NCBI GenBank assembly: GCA_049325095.1
Contig: JBMOPO010000011.1
Location: forward strand, 92,122-156,121
Reading direction: 5' to 3'
DNA from: JAGPUQ01 sp049325095
GTDB lineage: Bacteria > Pseudomonadota > Gammaproteobacteria > Pseudomonadales > Porticoccaceae
DNA length: 64,000 nucleotides
The notes beneath the pieces are model-generated. The model worked only from the letters and a program-made list of their open reading frames with translations, did no database searches and had not been told where the DNA came from. A program made the position numbers and the translations under genes. Positions within the stretch are counted from its first letter, which is position 1. Each line of letters opens with the position of its first letter. Positions 18,286 to 30,062 of the stretch are shown here, one piece after another.

Positions 18286-18774
18286 TCAGAACGGAATGTC
18301 GTCATCGAAACTGTCGAACCCGGAGGTTTGCGGCTCGGGCTCCAGACCGGCCGGTGCCGCAGCCTCCCGGCCGCGCTGGCCACCGCCGCGCGGCGATTCG
18401 TCCTCGGCCTTGCCGGCCGGCAGGCCCATGCCGCCGCCTCGGCTGTCGAGCATCTGCATCTCGCCGGCCACGATCTCGGTGGTGTAGCGGTCCTGGCCGT
18501 CCTGCCCCTGCCACTTGCGGGTGCGCAGGGAGCCCTCGACATAGACCTTGGAACCCTTCCGGAGGTACTCCCCGGCGATCTCGGCAAGCCGGTTGAAAAA
18601 CACCACGTTGTGCCACTCGGTGCGTTCCTTCTGCTCGCCGCTCTGCTTGTCGCGCCAGCTTTCCGAGGTCGCCAGCCGGATGTTGGTCACCGCCCCACCG
18701 CTGGGCAGGTAGCGGGTTTCCGGGTCGCTGCCCAGATTGCCGATCAGAATGACCTTGTTGACGCCGCGGGCCAT
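18286..18774 (-). CDS. ssb: Single-stranded DNA-binding protein
   Basis: Tetrameric OB-fold protein coating single-stranded DNA in replication and repair. The product is 162 aa. It has the conserved ARGVNKVILIGNLGSDPE start, the WRDKQSGEQKERTEWHNVV strand, a glycine- and proline-rich linker (about residues 115-150) and the acidic tip FDSFDDDIPF used to bind partner proteins. It follows the MFS transporter gene by 83 bp on the same strand. Confidence 0.96.
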   Translation of the reverse strand: MARGVNKVILIGNLGSDPETRYLPSGGAVTNIRLATSESWRDKQSGEQKERTEWHNVVFFNRLAEIAGEYLRKGSKVYVEGSLRTRKWQGQDGQDRYTTEIVAGEMQMLDSRGGGMGLPAGKAEDESPRGGGQRGREAAAPAGLEPEPQTSGFDSFDDDIPF

Positions 18775-18857
18775 GGCCGTAGTCCTCTCGCGAGTTGTGC
18801 TCCTGGGCCGGCAGTGTAACCCCTGGGCTCGACACCCGCCAACCGCGACCCCTTCGT

Positions 18858-20210
18858 TCAGGGCACCGGATTCCGGCCCAGCACCCGCTCCAGGTGGCCG
18901 CTGTCGAGCCGGTCCTCGTCCACCTGGATGTAGGCCACTCCCTGGCCGGGGATATGGATCACGTCTTCGACGCCTCTGACCACACCCACCAGCGCCTCAT
19001 GGCCGGGAATGCCGACCTCGGAGACCGGCACCGCCAGGCTGCGCAGCCGCCGCGGCGGACTCATGGCGCTGGCGACGCCGAACCAGATCAGGGCCGCGGC
19101 CCCGGCCAGCCAGAACACACCGTCCCAGCCGAATATCTGGGCGGCGATCCCTCCGGCGGCGCCGCCGCTGAAGGCGCCGAGAAACTGGCTGGTGGAATAG
19201 ACCCCCAGGGCACTGCCCTTGATGCCTGCCGGAGCGCGTTTGCTGACCAGGGAGGGCAGGGTCGCCTCGAGCAGATTGAATGCGGTGAAAAACAGCAACA
19301 GGCCGATCACCATTCCCCCGAGCGTGGCGCCGACCCGGGCGATGGCCAGTTCCGCCGCCGCCAGGAGCGCGATGGCACCGAGAAACACCGGCTTCAGCCG
19401 CTGCCGGCTCTCCCCGTACCAGACGAAGGGGATCATCAACAGAAAACCGCCGGCCATGGTGCCCAGATACAGATACCAGTGGTGCTCGCGCCCGAATCCC
19501 GCCACCTGTTCGAGCAGCACCGGCACCGACACCCAGGTCGCCATCTGGGCGAAATGCAGCACGAAAATCCCGAGGTCGAGGCGCAGCAGCTCCCGGTCCC
19601 GCAGCACCCGGCCGAGCAGGCGGGGCACCGGCGCGAGCTCGCGGCCGGCGGCCGATATCGGCGCGGGGATGGCGAGCAGCACCGGCAGGCCCAGCAGGCC
19701 GAGGGCGGCGGTCACCCAGAACACCGCCGCCATGCCCCAGTGGGCGGCGATCAGCGGGCCGAGCGCCATGGCCACCGCGAACGACAGCCCGATGCTGCCG
19801 CCGACCGCAGCCATCGCCCGGGTCCGGACCTGCTCCCGGGTGACATCGGCGAGCAGCGCCATGATCACCCCGGACACCGCGCCGGCACCCTGCAGGGCGC
19901 GACCCAGCATCAACTGCTGGACGTCAGCGGCCGCCGCCGCCACCAGGGAGCCGGCCACGAACAGCAGGATGCCGAGGACGATCAGCGGCTTGCGGCCCCA
20001 GCGGTCGGAGGCGACGCCGAAGGGAATCTGCAACAGCCCCTGGGAGAGGCCGTAGATGCCCAGGCTGAGCCCGATGGTCAGCGCCGTGGCGCCCCGGTAG
20101 TCCGGCGCATGGAGTGCCAACACCGGCAGCACCATGAACAGTCCGAGCATGCGCGTGGCATAGAGAAACACCAGCCCCAACAGGGCCCGCAATTCGAGGG
20201 CGGTGAACAT
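18858..20210 (-). CDS. YajR-like MFS transporter
   Basis: Twelve-helix major facilitator, 450 aa. The family motif A is visible as GVASDRWGRKPLIVLG after helix 2, with a second copy-like basic loop in the other half. The last 60 or so residues (from VSEVGIPGHEALVGVV to the end) form a small soluble domain resembling the C-terminal YAM domain of E. coli YajR, and total length also matches YajR (454 aa). Substrate unknown; such carriers are usually efflux proton antiporters. In many gammaproteobacteria this transporter lies between uvrA and ssb; here ssb still follows but uvrA is displaced. Confidence 0.86.
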   Translation of the reverse strand: MFTALELRALLGLVFLYATRMLGLFMVLPVLALHAPDYRGATALTIGLSLGIYGLSQGLLQIPFGVASDRWGRKPLIVLGILLFVAGSLVAAAAADVQQLMLGRALQGAGAVSGVIMALLADVTREQVRTRAMAAVGGSIGLSFAVAMALGPLIAAHWGMAAVFWVTAALGLLGLPVLLAIPAPISAAGRELAPVPRLLGRVLRDRELLRLDLGIFVLHFAQMATWVSVPVLLEQVAGFGREHHWYLYLGTMAGGFLLMIPFVWYGESRQRLKPVFLGAIALLAAAELAIARVGATLGGMVIGLLLFFTAFNLLEATLPSLVSKRAPAGIKGSALGVYSTSQFLGAFSGGAAGGIAAQIFGWDGVFWLAGAAALIWFGVASAMSPPRRLRSLAVPVSEVGIPGHEALVGVVRGVEDVIHIPGQGVAYIQVDEDRLDSGHLERVLGRNPVP

Positions 20211-20245
20211 GTCGGGGATGCGAGGCGCCGACCGGAAGGGCGCAA

Positions 20246-20274
20246 AGCATACTCAATGGCCGTGCAAACGCAAA
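20246..20274 (-). promoter_or_regulatory. Possible promoter for the MFS-ssb unit
   Basis: Read on the minus strand, TTTGCG (20274-20269), a 17-bp spacer and TATGCT (20251-20246), about 36 bp before the transporter ATG. Hexamers are only moderately close to consensus. Confidence 0.3.
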
Positions 20275-20333
20275 CTTCGCCGGGCCCTCCAGCGCTGCTC
20301 ACCGTTTTGTGCGGAAGCGCGCGTCCCGGGCAT

Positions 20334-20350
20334 CACTTGCCTGGCAAGTG
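20334..20350. repeat. 17-bp perfect palindrome
   Basis: CACTTGCC and GGCAAGTG flank a single T. It lies 125 bp upstream of the MFS start and 100 bp after the end of the isocitrate dehydrogenase gene. It could be a regulator-binding operator or a short hairpin; there is no following T-run. The rest of this 239-bp gap holds nothing else I can name. Confidence 0.45.
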
Positions 20351-20449
20351 GTACAGGCCCGGACTTGCTCCCGCGCGGATCGAGCCCCTGCGCGCTGGAT
20401 TCGCCTCCGGCCACCCCTGGCACGGAGGACCTGAAGAATTCACCGGCGC

Positions 20450-21457
20450 TCAGAGTTCGCTCAGCAGTGCCGCGGCGAACCCGGTGGTGGTACCGGAGCC
20501 GCCCAGATCCGGGGTCAGCTCGCGCCCGGTGCCGATCACCCGGCGGATTGCCGCGCGCAGCCGCTGGGCCGCTTCGCCCCGCTCCAGGTGGTCGAGCATC
20601 ATGGCCGCAGCCAGCAACAGCGCGGTGGGATTGGCGATGTTGCGGCCGGCGATGTCCGGGGCGCTGCCGTGGACCGCCTCGAAAATGCCCTTGTGGGCGC
20701 CGATGTTGGCTCCGGGCGCCAGGCCCAGCCCGCCCACCAGCCCGGCGCAGAGATCGGACAGGATGTCGCCGAACAGGTTGGTGGTCACGATGACGTCGAA
20801 CCGCTGGGGATTCATCACCAGCTGCATGGCGCAGTTGTCGATGATCAGCTCCTCGTGTTCCAGCTCCGGATAATCGCGGCCCACCGCGCGCGCCACCTCG
20901 AGAAACAGCCCCGAGGTGCTCTTCATGATGTTGGCCTTGTGGACCACCGTCACCTTGCGCCGCCCCAGCCGGCGGGCCATCTCATGGGCGTAGCGCAACA
21001 CCCGCTCCGAGCCGCTGCGGGTCACCACGCTGGTCAGCTCGGCGCGCTCGCCGTCCTGGCTGAGGCTCTGCCCCTGACCGGAATAGATGCCTTCCATGTT
21101 CTCGCGCACGATGATCAGATCGACATCGGTATAGCGCGACCGCACCCCGGGGATCGACAGCGCCGGGCGGACGTTGGCAAACAGCTCGAAGCGCTGCCGC
21201 AGGGACACGTTGACCGAGGAGAAGCCCTTGCCGATCGGCGTGGTGATCGGACCCTTGAGCGCGACCGGATTGGCCTGCAGCAGGGCGATGGTCTCCTCGG
21301 GGATGAGCTCCAGGCCGCGGTCGAGCGCGGTCTGGCCGGCGATGGCCAGGTCATAGCTCAGGTCGACATCGAGTCGATCCAGCACCTGCAGGGCCACATC
21401 GACGATGGCGGGCCCGATGCCGTCGCCCGGGATCACGGTCACTCTGGTTTGGTCCAT
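20450..21457 (-). CDS. Isocitrate/isopropylmalate dehydrogenase family protein (likely NAD-dependent isocitrate dehydrogenase)
   Basis: 335-aa beta-decarboxylating dehydrogenase. It begins VTVIPGDGIGPAIVDVALQ and has the substrate loop GKGFSSVNVSLRQRFELFAN, the catalytic tyrosine region VRENMEGIYSGQ, the lysine in VVHKANIMKSTSGLFL and the metal aspartates in VIVTTNLFGDILSDLCAGL. The SSVNVSLR loop is the one seen in NAD-type isocitrate dehydrogenases; LeuB differs there. No leuCD genes are adjacent, which also argues against LeuB. The ATG at 21457 follows GGGAGGTAGTGCC. Cofactor choice is inferred, not shown. Confidence 0.85.
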   Translation of the reverse strand: MDQTRVTVIPGDGIGPAIVDVALQVLDRLDVDLSYDLAIAGQTALDRGLELIPEETIALLQANPVALKGPITTPIGKGFSSVNVSLRQRFELFANVRPALSIPGVRSRYTDVDLIIVRENMEGIYSGQGQSLSQDGERAELTSVVTRSGSERVLRYAHEMARRLGRRKVTVVHKANIMKSTSGLFLEVARAVGRDYPELEHEELIIDNCAMQLVMNPQRFDVIVTTNLFGDILSDLCAGLVGGLGLAPGANIGAHKGIFEAVHGSAPDIAGRNIANPTALLLAAAMMLDHLERGEAAQRLRAAIRRVIGTGRELTPDLGGSGTTTGFAAALLSEL

Positions 21458-21580
21458 GGCACTACCTCCCTTACTGCTGGTGCCGGGCATCCCGGCCGCG
21501 GGACCGCCGCCGGCCCACCGCGGGCCGGTCGCCATGGCGCCGTTGGCGGGGGTTTTCGCGCCGGCGCGCCAGCCCGCGGG

Positions 21581-22432
21581 TCATCGCCGCCAGTACCGCG
21601 CCGGCTGCCACCAGCGCGGCCGCACGCCGGCCGCGTCGGTGAAGGATACGCCCGGCCGATAGCATTCGCCCAGCAGATTGACGTAGCGCCGCGGGGTCCG
21701 GGTGACCGAACGCGGCGACACGCCGTGGATCGCGAACGGCGAATTGAGCCACATCACCAGCGTATTGGGGGCATAGGGGACGGTCGCCGCGACCTCCACA
21801 CAGTCGGGCGCCACCCGCGATCCCGAGCGCCGCACCCGGCGTCCCGCGCGGGGCCGGTACAGCTCCAGATCGCCGCCGCTGGAATCATCCCCCGGGGCGC
21901 GAAAATACAGCAGGCCGGCGAACAGCTTGGCGGGATTGTCGAGGTGGGGACCGCGCACCGAGCTCGACCGGAGCACCGGGCTGTTCATGCCGAACTGACA
22001 GTCGAGCAGGAGTTCCGCGGCGCGGTTGGTGGCGTTGTCGCGCTTGCCGGGCCGGCGCGGCAGCGCGGACAGTTCCGCCAGCGGCCGGCCGAACGCGGCG
22101 CCGAAACCGGGGTGCACCAGGTCCAGCTCCTGGGCCCAGACCGCCGCCACCCGGCGCAGGAAATCCGCGGAGGTGTGGTAGGCGAAAAATGCCCGCCAGG
22201 GCGCGGCGATGGCCGGGTTGTCGACCACTTGCGCCGCGGCGAGCTTGTAGAGCCGGTTGTTCTCCAGCGGCCCCGGGCCGGCGACCTGCTCCAGGGTCGG
22301 CCAGGCCGCGTCGAGTTCCGCGTAGAGCGCCGCCGGCAGGGCATTGGGCACCACCAGGTGGGCAAAGGGCTCGCGGCGGATCGCGCCGGCGTCGATCCAC
22401 TCGGGCAGGCAACAGTAAGCGGCCGGGTTCAT
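21581..22432 (-). CDS. 2-oxoglutarate/Fe(II)-dependent oxygenase family protein
   Basis: 283-aa protein with a double-stranded beta-helix signature. The iron ligands are likely the histidine and aspartate of GPHLDNPAKLFAGLLYFR and the distal histidine in FAIHGVSPRSVTRTPRRYV, with the following arginines positioned to bind 2-oxoglutarate. SSGGDLELYRPR between them is typical of prolyl-hydroxylase-like members. It lies between an isocitrate dehydrogenase (whose product yields 2-oxoglutarate) and manC, 39 bp downstream of the latter. The substrate may be a glycan or protein modified alongside GDP-mannose chemistry; that is inference only. Confidence 0.75.
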   Translation of the reverse strand: MNPAAYCCLPEWIDAGAIRREPFAHLVVPNALPAALYAELDAAWPTLEQVAGPGPLENNRLYKLAAAQVVDNPAIAAPWRAFFAYHTSADFLRRVAAVWAQELDLVHPGFGAAFGRPLAELSALPRRPGKRDNATNRAAELLLDCQFGMNSPVLRSSSVRGPHLDNPAKLFAGLLYFRAPGDDSSGGDLELYRPRAGRRVRRSGSRVAPDCVEVAATVPYAPNTLVMWLNSPFAIHGVSPRSVTRTPRRYVNLLGECYRPGVSFTDAAGVRPRWWQPARYWRR

Positions 22433-22471
22433 GCGGTTCCCCGCCCGCCTGCCGCCGGCCGCTGCCGGGGC

Positions 22472-23887
22472 TCAGTTGCGGCCATAGCGATCGGCGAAGC
22501 GCACGATATCGTCCTCGCCCAGATAGGCACCGGTCTGCACCTCGATGATCTCCAGCGGCAGCTTGCCGGGATTGGCCAGCGCATGCACCGAACCGATGGG
22601 AATGTAGATCGACTCGTTTTCGGCGAGCAGGCGCTCGCGGCCGTCGAGCGTGACCCGGGCGGTCCCGGCGACCACGATCCAGTGCTCGGCGCGATGATGG
22701 TGCATCTGGGTCGAGAGGCTGGCCCCGGGCTTGACCAGGATGCGCTTGACCTGAAAGCGGTGGCCCGCATCCACGGAATCGTAGCTGCCCCAGGGCCGGT
22801 AGACCTGGCGGTGGATTTCCTCCTCCGGACGCGCCTGGGCCGCCAGCTCGCCGACCAGCCGCTTGAGCCCCTCGAGTCGCGCGCGCGGCGCCACCAGCAC
22901 CGCGTCCTTGGTTTCGACCACCACGGTATCGCGCAGACCGACCGCCGCCAGCAGCCGATGCTCGGCGCGCAGCAGGTTGCCGCTGGAGTCGATCTGCAGC
23001 ACGTCGCCGCGACAGACATTGCCGTCGGCGTCCTTGTCCGCAAGCTCCCAGAGCGCGGCCCAGGATCCCAGATCGCTCCAGGGCGAGGCCAGCTCGACCA
23101 CCGCCGCGTCCCCGGTATGCTCCATGACGGCGTAATCGATGGAGTTTGCGGGACAGGCGGCAAAGGCGGCGGCATCGACCCGGGTGAACTCGCCATCCCG
23201 ACTGCAGCCGGCCGCCGCCGCCGCGCAGGCGGCGAACATGTCGGGCTGGAAGCGGCGCAGCTCCTCCAGATAGCGGCTGGCGCGGAACAGAAACATGCCG
23301 CTGTTCCAGTAGTACTCCCCGGTCTCCAGATAGCTGGCGGCCGCCGCCCGGTCGGGCTTCTCGACGAACGCCGCCACCGCGTGCGCCGGCACCTCGCCGT
23401 CGAGGGGGGCGCCGCGGCGAATATAGCCGTAGCCGGTCTCCGGCGCGGTGGGCCGCAGGCCGAAGGTGACCAGGCTGCCGCGCCCGGCGTGCCCGGCGGC
23501 GGCGGCCACCGCCGCCTGGAACGCCCCGACGTCGGCCAGCACCTGGTCGGCGGCCAGGACCAGCAGCAGCGGATCCGCGCCCTCCGCCCGGGCCAGCAGC
23601 GCCGCCAGCGCCACCGCCGGGGCGGTATTGCGGGCCACGGGTTCGAGCAGCAGGGTGGCGAGCGGCCCGCCCCAGCGGCGCGCCTGCTCGGCGGCGATGA
23701 ACCTGTGCTCCTCGTTGCAGACCACTATCGCCGGTTGCGCGCCCAGCCCGTCGAGCCGCCCCAGGGTCGCCTGCAGCATGGGCAGCTCATCGACCAGGGG
23801 CAGGAACTGCTTGGGAAACAGCCGCCGCGACAGCGGCCACAGGCGGGTTCCGGCACCTCCGGCCAAGACCACGGGTACGATGTGCAT
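22472..23887 (-). CDS. manC: Mannose-1-phosphate guanylyltransferase / mannose-6-phosphate isomerase
   Basis: Bifunctional type II enzyme, 471 aa, making GDP-mannose. The N-terminal pyrophosphorylase domain starts HIVPVVLAGGAGTRLWPLS and has RLFPKQFLPL and the FVEKPDRAAAASYLETG motif. The C-terminal cupin isomerase domain includes RPWGSYDSVDAGHRFQVKRI, the metal histidines in STQMHHHRAEHWIVV and NESIYIPIGSVHALANPG. The ATG at 23887 follows GAGGAGAACCGGG. It works with the phosphomannomutase at 13.3 kb and is divergent from uvrA. Confidence 0.94.
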   Translation of the reverse strand: MHIVPVVLAGGAGTRLWPLSRRLFPKQFLPLVDELPMLQATLGRLDGLGAQPAIVVCNEEHRFIAAEQARRWGGPLATLLLEPVARNTAPAVALAALLARAEGADPLLLVLAADQVLADVGAFQAAVAAAAGHAGRGSLVTFGLRPTAPETGYGYIRRGAPLDGEVPAHAVAAFVEKPDRAAAASYLETGEYYWNSGMFLFRASRYLEELRRFQPDMFAACAAAAAGCSRDGEFTRVDAAAFAACPANSIDYAVMEHTGDAAVVELASPWSDLGSWAALWELADKDADGNVCRGDVLQIDSSGNLLRAEHRLLAAVGLRDTVVVETKDAVLVAPRARLEGLKRLVGELAAQARPEEEIHRQVYRPWGSYDSVDAGHRFQVKRILVKPGASLSTQMHHHRAEHWIVVAGTARVTLDGRERLLAENESIYIPIGSVHALANPGKLPLEIIEVQTGAYLGEDDIVRFADRYGRN

Positions 23888-23956
23888 CCCGGTTCTCCTC
23901 GCCCTAAACCCGGCCACCCCCGGCTTTCGCCGGGGCAAGCTTACTTCGGCTGCGCG

Positions 23957-23985
23957 CGGACAGTCCACCACGCGGCGATTACAAT
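23957..23985 (+). promoter_or_regulatory. Putative sigma-70 promoter of uvrA
   Basis: CGGACA and TACAAT are separated by 17 bp and lie 46 bp before the uvrA ATG. A LexA box of the enteric type was sought here and not found. Confidence 0.45.
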
Positions 23986-24030
23986 GCGCGCTGGTTACGC
24001 AACCCTCCCCTCGCGCCGGGGGCGCCGGTC

Positions 24031-26904
<2,874 letters not shown>

Positions 26905-26931
26905 GCGCGGACCGCTGCCGCGGGGCGCCCA

Positions 26932-26948
26932 CCGGCACGCTGTGCCGG
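26932..26948 (+). terminator. Hairpin after uvrA
   Basis: CCGGCAC and GTGCCGG pair around GCT, 28 bp after the uvrA stop, followed by GCCTTTG. It is GC-rich with only a short T-run, so a weak terminator at best. Confidence 0.35.
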
Positions 26949-26951
26949 CCT

Positions 26952-26979
26952 TTGCGGCGGCCGGCGCGACACCGATAAT
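26952..26979 (+). promoter_or_regulatory. Possible promoter of mutS
   Basis: TTGCGG, a 16-bp spacer and GATAAT, the latter 35 bp before the chosen mutS start. Moderate match. Confidence 0.35.
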
Positions 26980-27013
26980 CGCCCCTTTGCCGCCACCCCG
27001 GGAACACCGCGTC

Positions 27014-29587
27014 TTGACCGACCAGACCGACGCCGCGCTCGGCGCCCATACCCCGATGATGCAGCAGTATCTGCGGCTCAAGGCGGAGCACCCGGAGCTG
27101 TTGCTGTTCTACCGGATGGGCGACTTCTACGAACTGTTCTACGAGGACGCGCGGCGTGCCGCGCAGTTGCTGGATGTCACCCTGACCAGCCGCGGCCAGT
27201 CCGCCGGCCAGCCGATCCCCATGGCCGGCGTGCCCTGCCACGCGGTGGAGAATTATCTGGCCCGCCTGGTGCGGCTGGGCGAATCGGTGGCCATCTGCGA
27301 GCAGATCGGCGATCCGGCGACCGCCAAGGGCCCGGTGGAGCGCCGCGTGGTGCGCATCGTCACCCCGGGCACGGTGAGCGACGAGGCGCTGCTCGACCAG
27401 CGCCGCGACAACCTGCTGGTGGCGATCAACGGCCGCGGGGAACACTACGGCATCGCCGCCCTCGACATCGGCAGCGGCCGCTTCACGGTCACCGAGGTGA
27501 CCGGGGCGGCGGCGCTGGCGGCCGAACTCGAACGCCTCGATCCCGCCGAGTTGCTGCTGCCCGAGGGGTTGGCCGTCGATGCGGCGCTGGCCGGGCGCAG
27601 CGGCACCCGGCGCCGGCCGCCGTGGGAATTCGAGCTCGACAGCGCCCGCCGGCAACTCTGCGAGCAGTTCCAGACCCGCGATCTGGCCGGTTTCGGCTGC
27701 GCTCATCTGTCCCTGGCGCTGACCGCCGCCGGCGGTCTGCTGGGCTACGCCCGCGCCACCCAGCGCACCGCCCTGCCGCACCTGCGCGGCCTGGTGCACG
27801 AGCGCAGCGACGACTGCGTGCAGCTCGACGCCGCCACCCGCCGCAACCTGGAAATCGACACCAACCTGCGCGGCGGCCGCGACCACACCCTGCTCGCCGT
27901 GCTCGACGACACCGCCACCGCCATGGGCAGCCGCCTGCTGCAGCGCTGGCTGAACCGCCCGCTGCGCGACCTGGCCGCCATCGCCGCCCGCCAGCAGGCG
28001 GTGGCGGAACTGGGCGACGACCAGCGCGGCGCGGCGCTGCGCGCCGAACTGGCCCGGATCGGCGATATCGAGCGCATCCTGGGCCGGGTGGCGCTGCGCT
28101 CGGCGCGGCCCCGGGACCTGACCCGGCTGCGCGATGCGCTCGCCGCGCTGCCGGCGCTGGCCGGTTTGCTCGCGGCCTGCGCCGCGCCGCGCCTGGGCGA
28201 GCTCGCCCGGCGCATCGGTACCTTTCCGGAGCTGGCGGCGCTGCTGGGCGAGGCCCTGGTCGACAATCCGCCCATGGTGCTGCGCGACGGCGGCGTCATC
28301 GCCGCGGGCCACGACGCCGAACTCGACGAGCTGCGCGCCCTGGCCACCCATGCCGGCGACTACCTGACCGCGCTGGAGACCCGCGAGCGCGAACGCACCG
28401 GGATCGCCTCGCTCAGGGTCGGCTACAACCGGGTGCACGGCTACTACATCGAGCTGGCGCGGAGCGCGGCCGGGCAGGCGCCGGCGGATTACCAGCGCCG
28501 CCAGACCCTGAAGAACGCCGAGCGCTACGTCACGCCCGAACTCAAGGCCTTCGAGGATCGGGCGCTGAGCGCCCAGAGCCGCGCACTGGCCCGGGAGAAA
28601 CTGCTCTACGAGGCGCTGCTCGACCGGCTCAATGCGTCGCTGGGCCCGCTGCAGGACAGCGCCGCGGCGATCGCCGAGCTGGATGTGCTGGCCAACCTCG
28701 CCGAGCGCGGCGCGGCACTCGGCCTGCGCCTGCCGGAGGTCACCGAGACGCCCGGCCTGGAGATTCGCGGCGGCCGCCACCCGGTGGTGGAGCAGACCCT
28801 GGAGGAGCCCTTCATCGCCAACGATCTGCTGCTGCACGAGCCGCGCCGCATGCTGATCGTCACCGGGCCGAACATGGGCGGCAAGTCCACCTACATGCGC
28901 CAGACCGCGCTGATCGCCCTGCTCGCCCACGTCGGCGCCGGCGTCCCTGCCGAATATGCCCGCATCGGGCTGATCGATCGCATCTTCACCCGCATCGGCT
29001 CTTCCGACGATCTCGCCGGCGGCCGCTCGACCTTCATGGTGGAGATGACCGAAACCGCCAATATCCTCCACAACGCCAGCGACCGCAGCCTGGTGCTGCT
29101 CGACGAGATCGGCCGCGGCACCAGCACCTTCGACGGCCTCGCCCTGGCCTGGGCGTGCGCCCTGCACCTGGCCCGGGAAGTGCGCGCCTTCACCCTGTTC
29201 GCCACCCACTACTTCGAGCTGACCGCCCTGCCCGAGCAGGTGGAAGGGGTGGCCAATGTGCACCTGGATGCCACCGAGTACCGCGACGCCATCGTGTTCC
29301 TGCACAGCGTCCGCGAGGGGCCGGCGAGCCGCAGCTACGGCCTGCAGGTGGCGCGGCTGGCGGGGGTGCCGGAATCCGTCATCGCCCTGGCCCGCACCGA
29401 ACTGCAACGCCTCGAACAGGGTTCGGAGCGGCGGCGCACCGCCGAGGTCCCGCTCCAGGCCGATCTGTTCGCGCCCGCCGACCCGGTGCGGGAACTGCTC
29501 GCCGCCACCGACCCCGACGCCCTCAGCCCGCGCGCGGCGCTGGAGCTGGTCTACCGGCTGCGGGCCCTGGCGGCGGATCGCGAGTGA
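27014..29587 (+). CDS. mutS: DNA mismatch repair protein
   Basis: Recognises mispaired bases and loops; 857 aa with the TTG start at 27014, close to the 853 aa of E. coli MutS. The mismatch-binding N-terminus HTPMMQQYLRLKAEHPELLL continues into the Phe-x-Glu motif FYRMGDFYELFYEDA. The ATPase has GPNMGGKSTYMRQTALIAL, FTRIGSSDDLAGGRSTFM and LLDEIGRGTSTFDGLALAW. The TTG start gives the usual 12-residue leader before HTPMM; the frame is open for 72 bp further. In related genomes mutS neighbours fdxA and rpoS; fdxA follows here. Confidence 0.95.
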   Translation: MTDQTDAALGAHTPMMQQYLRLKAEHPELLLFYRMGDFYELFYEDARRAAQLLDVTLTSRGQSAGQPIPMAGVPCHAVENYLARLVRLGESVAICEQIGDPATAKGPVERRVVRIVTPGTVSDEALLDQRRDNLLVAINGRGEHYGIAALDIGSGRFTVTEVTGAAALAAELERLDPAELLLPEGLAVDAALAGRSGTRRRPPWEFELDSARRQLCEQFQTRDLAGFGCAHLSLALTAAGGLLGYARATQRTALPHLRGLVHERSDDCVQLDAATRRNLEIDTNLRGGRDHTLLAVLDDTATAMGSRLLQRWLNRPLRDLAAIAARQQAVAELGDDQRGAALRAELARIGDIERILGRVALRSARPRDLTRLRDALAALPALAGLLAACAAPRLGELARRIGTFPELAALLGEALVDNPPMVLRDGGVIAAGHDAELDELRALATHAGDYLTALETRERERTGIASLRVGYNRVHGYYIELARSAAGQAPADYQRRQTLKNAERYVTPELKAFEDRALSAQSRALAREKLLYEALLDRLNASLGPLQDSAAAIAELDVLANLAERGAALGLRLPEVTETPGLEIRGGRHPVVEQTLEEPFIANDLLLHEPRRMLIVTGPNMGGKSTYMRQTALIALLAHVGAGVPAEYARIGLIDRIFTRIGSSDDLAGGRSTFMVEMTETANILHNASDRSLVLLDEIGRGTSTFDGLALAWACALHLAREVRAFTLFATHYFELTALPEQVEGVANVHLDATEYRDAIVFLHSVREGPASRSYGLQVARLAGVPESVIALARTELQRLEQGSERRRTAEVPLQADLFAPADPVRELLAATDPDALSPRAALELVYRLRALAADRE

Positions 29588-29651
29588 CGGCGGCCGCCGC
29601 CCGCGCCGGCTCGCAGGGGGACGCCGGGCCCGGCATCACGGATTCCCGGGT

Positions 29652-29660
29652 TGCTATAAT
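29652..29660 (+). promoter_or_regulatory. Extended -10 promoter of fdxA
   Basis: TGC directly followed by a perfect TATAAT (29655-29660), 31 bp before the fdxA ATG. The -35 region has no good hexamer, as expected for an extended -10 promoter. Confidence 0.5.
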
Positions 29661-29691
29661 CGCGCCCCCACGCCCAACCGGAGACCAGCCG

Positions 29692-30015
29692 ATGACCTTT
29701 GTGGTCGGGGAAAACTGCATCAAATGCAAATTTACCGATTGCGTTGAAGTCTGCCCGGTGGACTGTTTCTACGAGGGGCCGAACTTCCTGGTGATCCATC
29801 CCGACGAATGCATCGACTGCGCCCTGTGCGAACCGGAATGCCCCGCCAACGCGATCTTCGCCGACGATGAGCTGCCCGAGGACCAGCGGGAATTTCTCGA
29901 GCTGAACGCCGAACTGGCCCAGATCTGGCCCAACATCACCGTCCGCAAGGATCCGCCGCCCGACGCCGAGGAGTGGAAGGGCAAGCCCGGCAAGCGCGAG
30001 CTGCTGGAGCGCTGA
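29692..30015 (+). CDS. fdxA: 7Fe (3Fe-4S / 4Fe-4S) ferredoxin
   Basis: Electron carrier of 107 aa, the FdxA type with a long acidic C-terminal extension. Cysteines occur as ENCIKCKFTDCVEVCPVDCF and DECIDCALCEPECPANAI, enough for one 3Fe-4S and one 4Fe-4S cluster. The extension FLELNAELAQIWPNITVRKD matches this ferredoxin family in proteobacteria. It sits between mutS and a convergent nlpD, the standard place for fdxA, but the rpoS gene that often separates it from nlpD is missing. Confidence 0.95.
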   Translation: MTFVVGENCIKCKFTDCVEVCPVDCFYEGPNFLVIHPDECIDCALCEPECPANAIFADDELPEDQREFLELNAELAQIWPNITVRKDPPPDAEEWKGKPGKRELLER

Positions 30016-30062
30016 GCGCTTTCCCGGCACCGGCCGCCGCGCAACGGCCCGGGGCGCACCCG

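Noticed and set aside
20450..21457. 3-isopropylmalate dehydrogenase (leuB)
   Set aside because: The substrate loop (GFSSVNVSLR) fits NAD-type isocitrate dehydrogenases better and no leuCD genes are near.
23888..24030. LexA box before uvrA
   Set aside because: A CTG...ACAG pair is present but its spacing is 14 bp in total rather than the 16-bp CTGT-N8-ACAG box, so it does not qualify for the enteric type.
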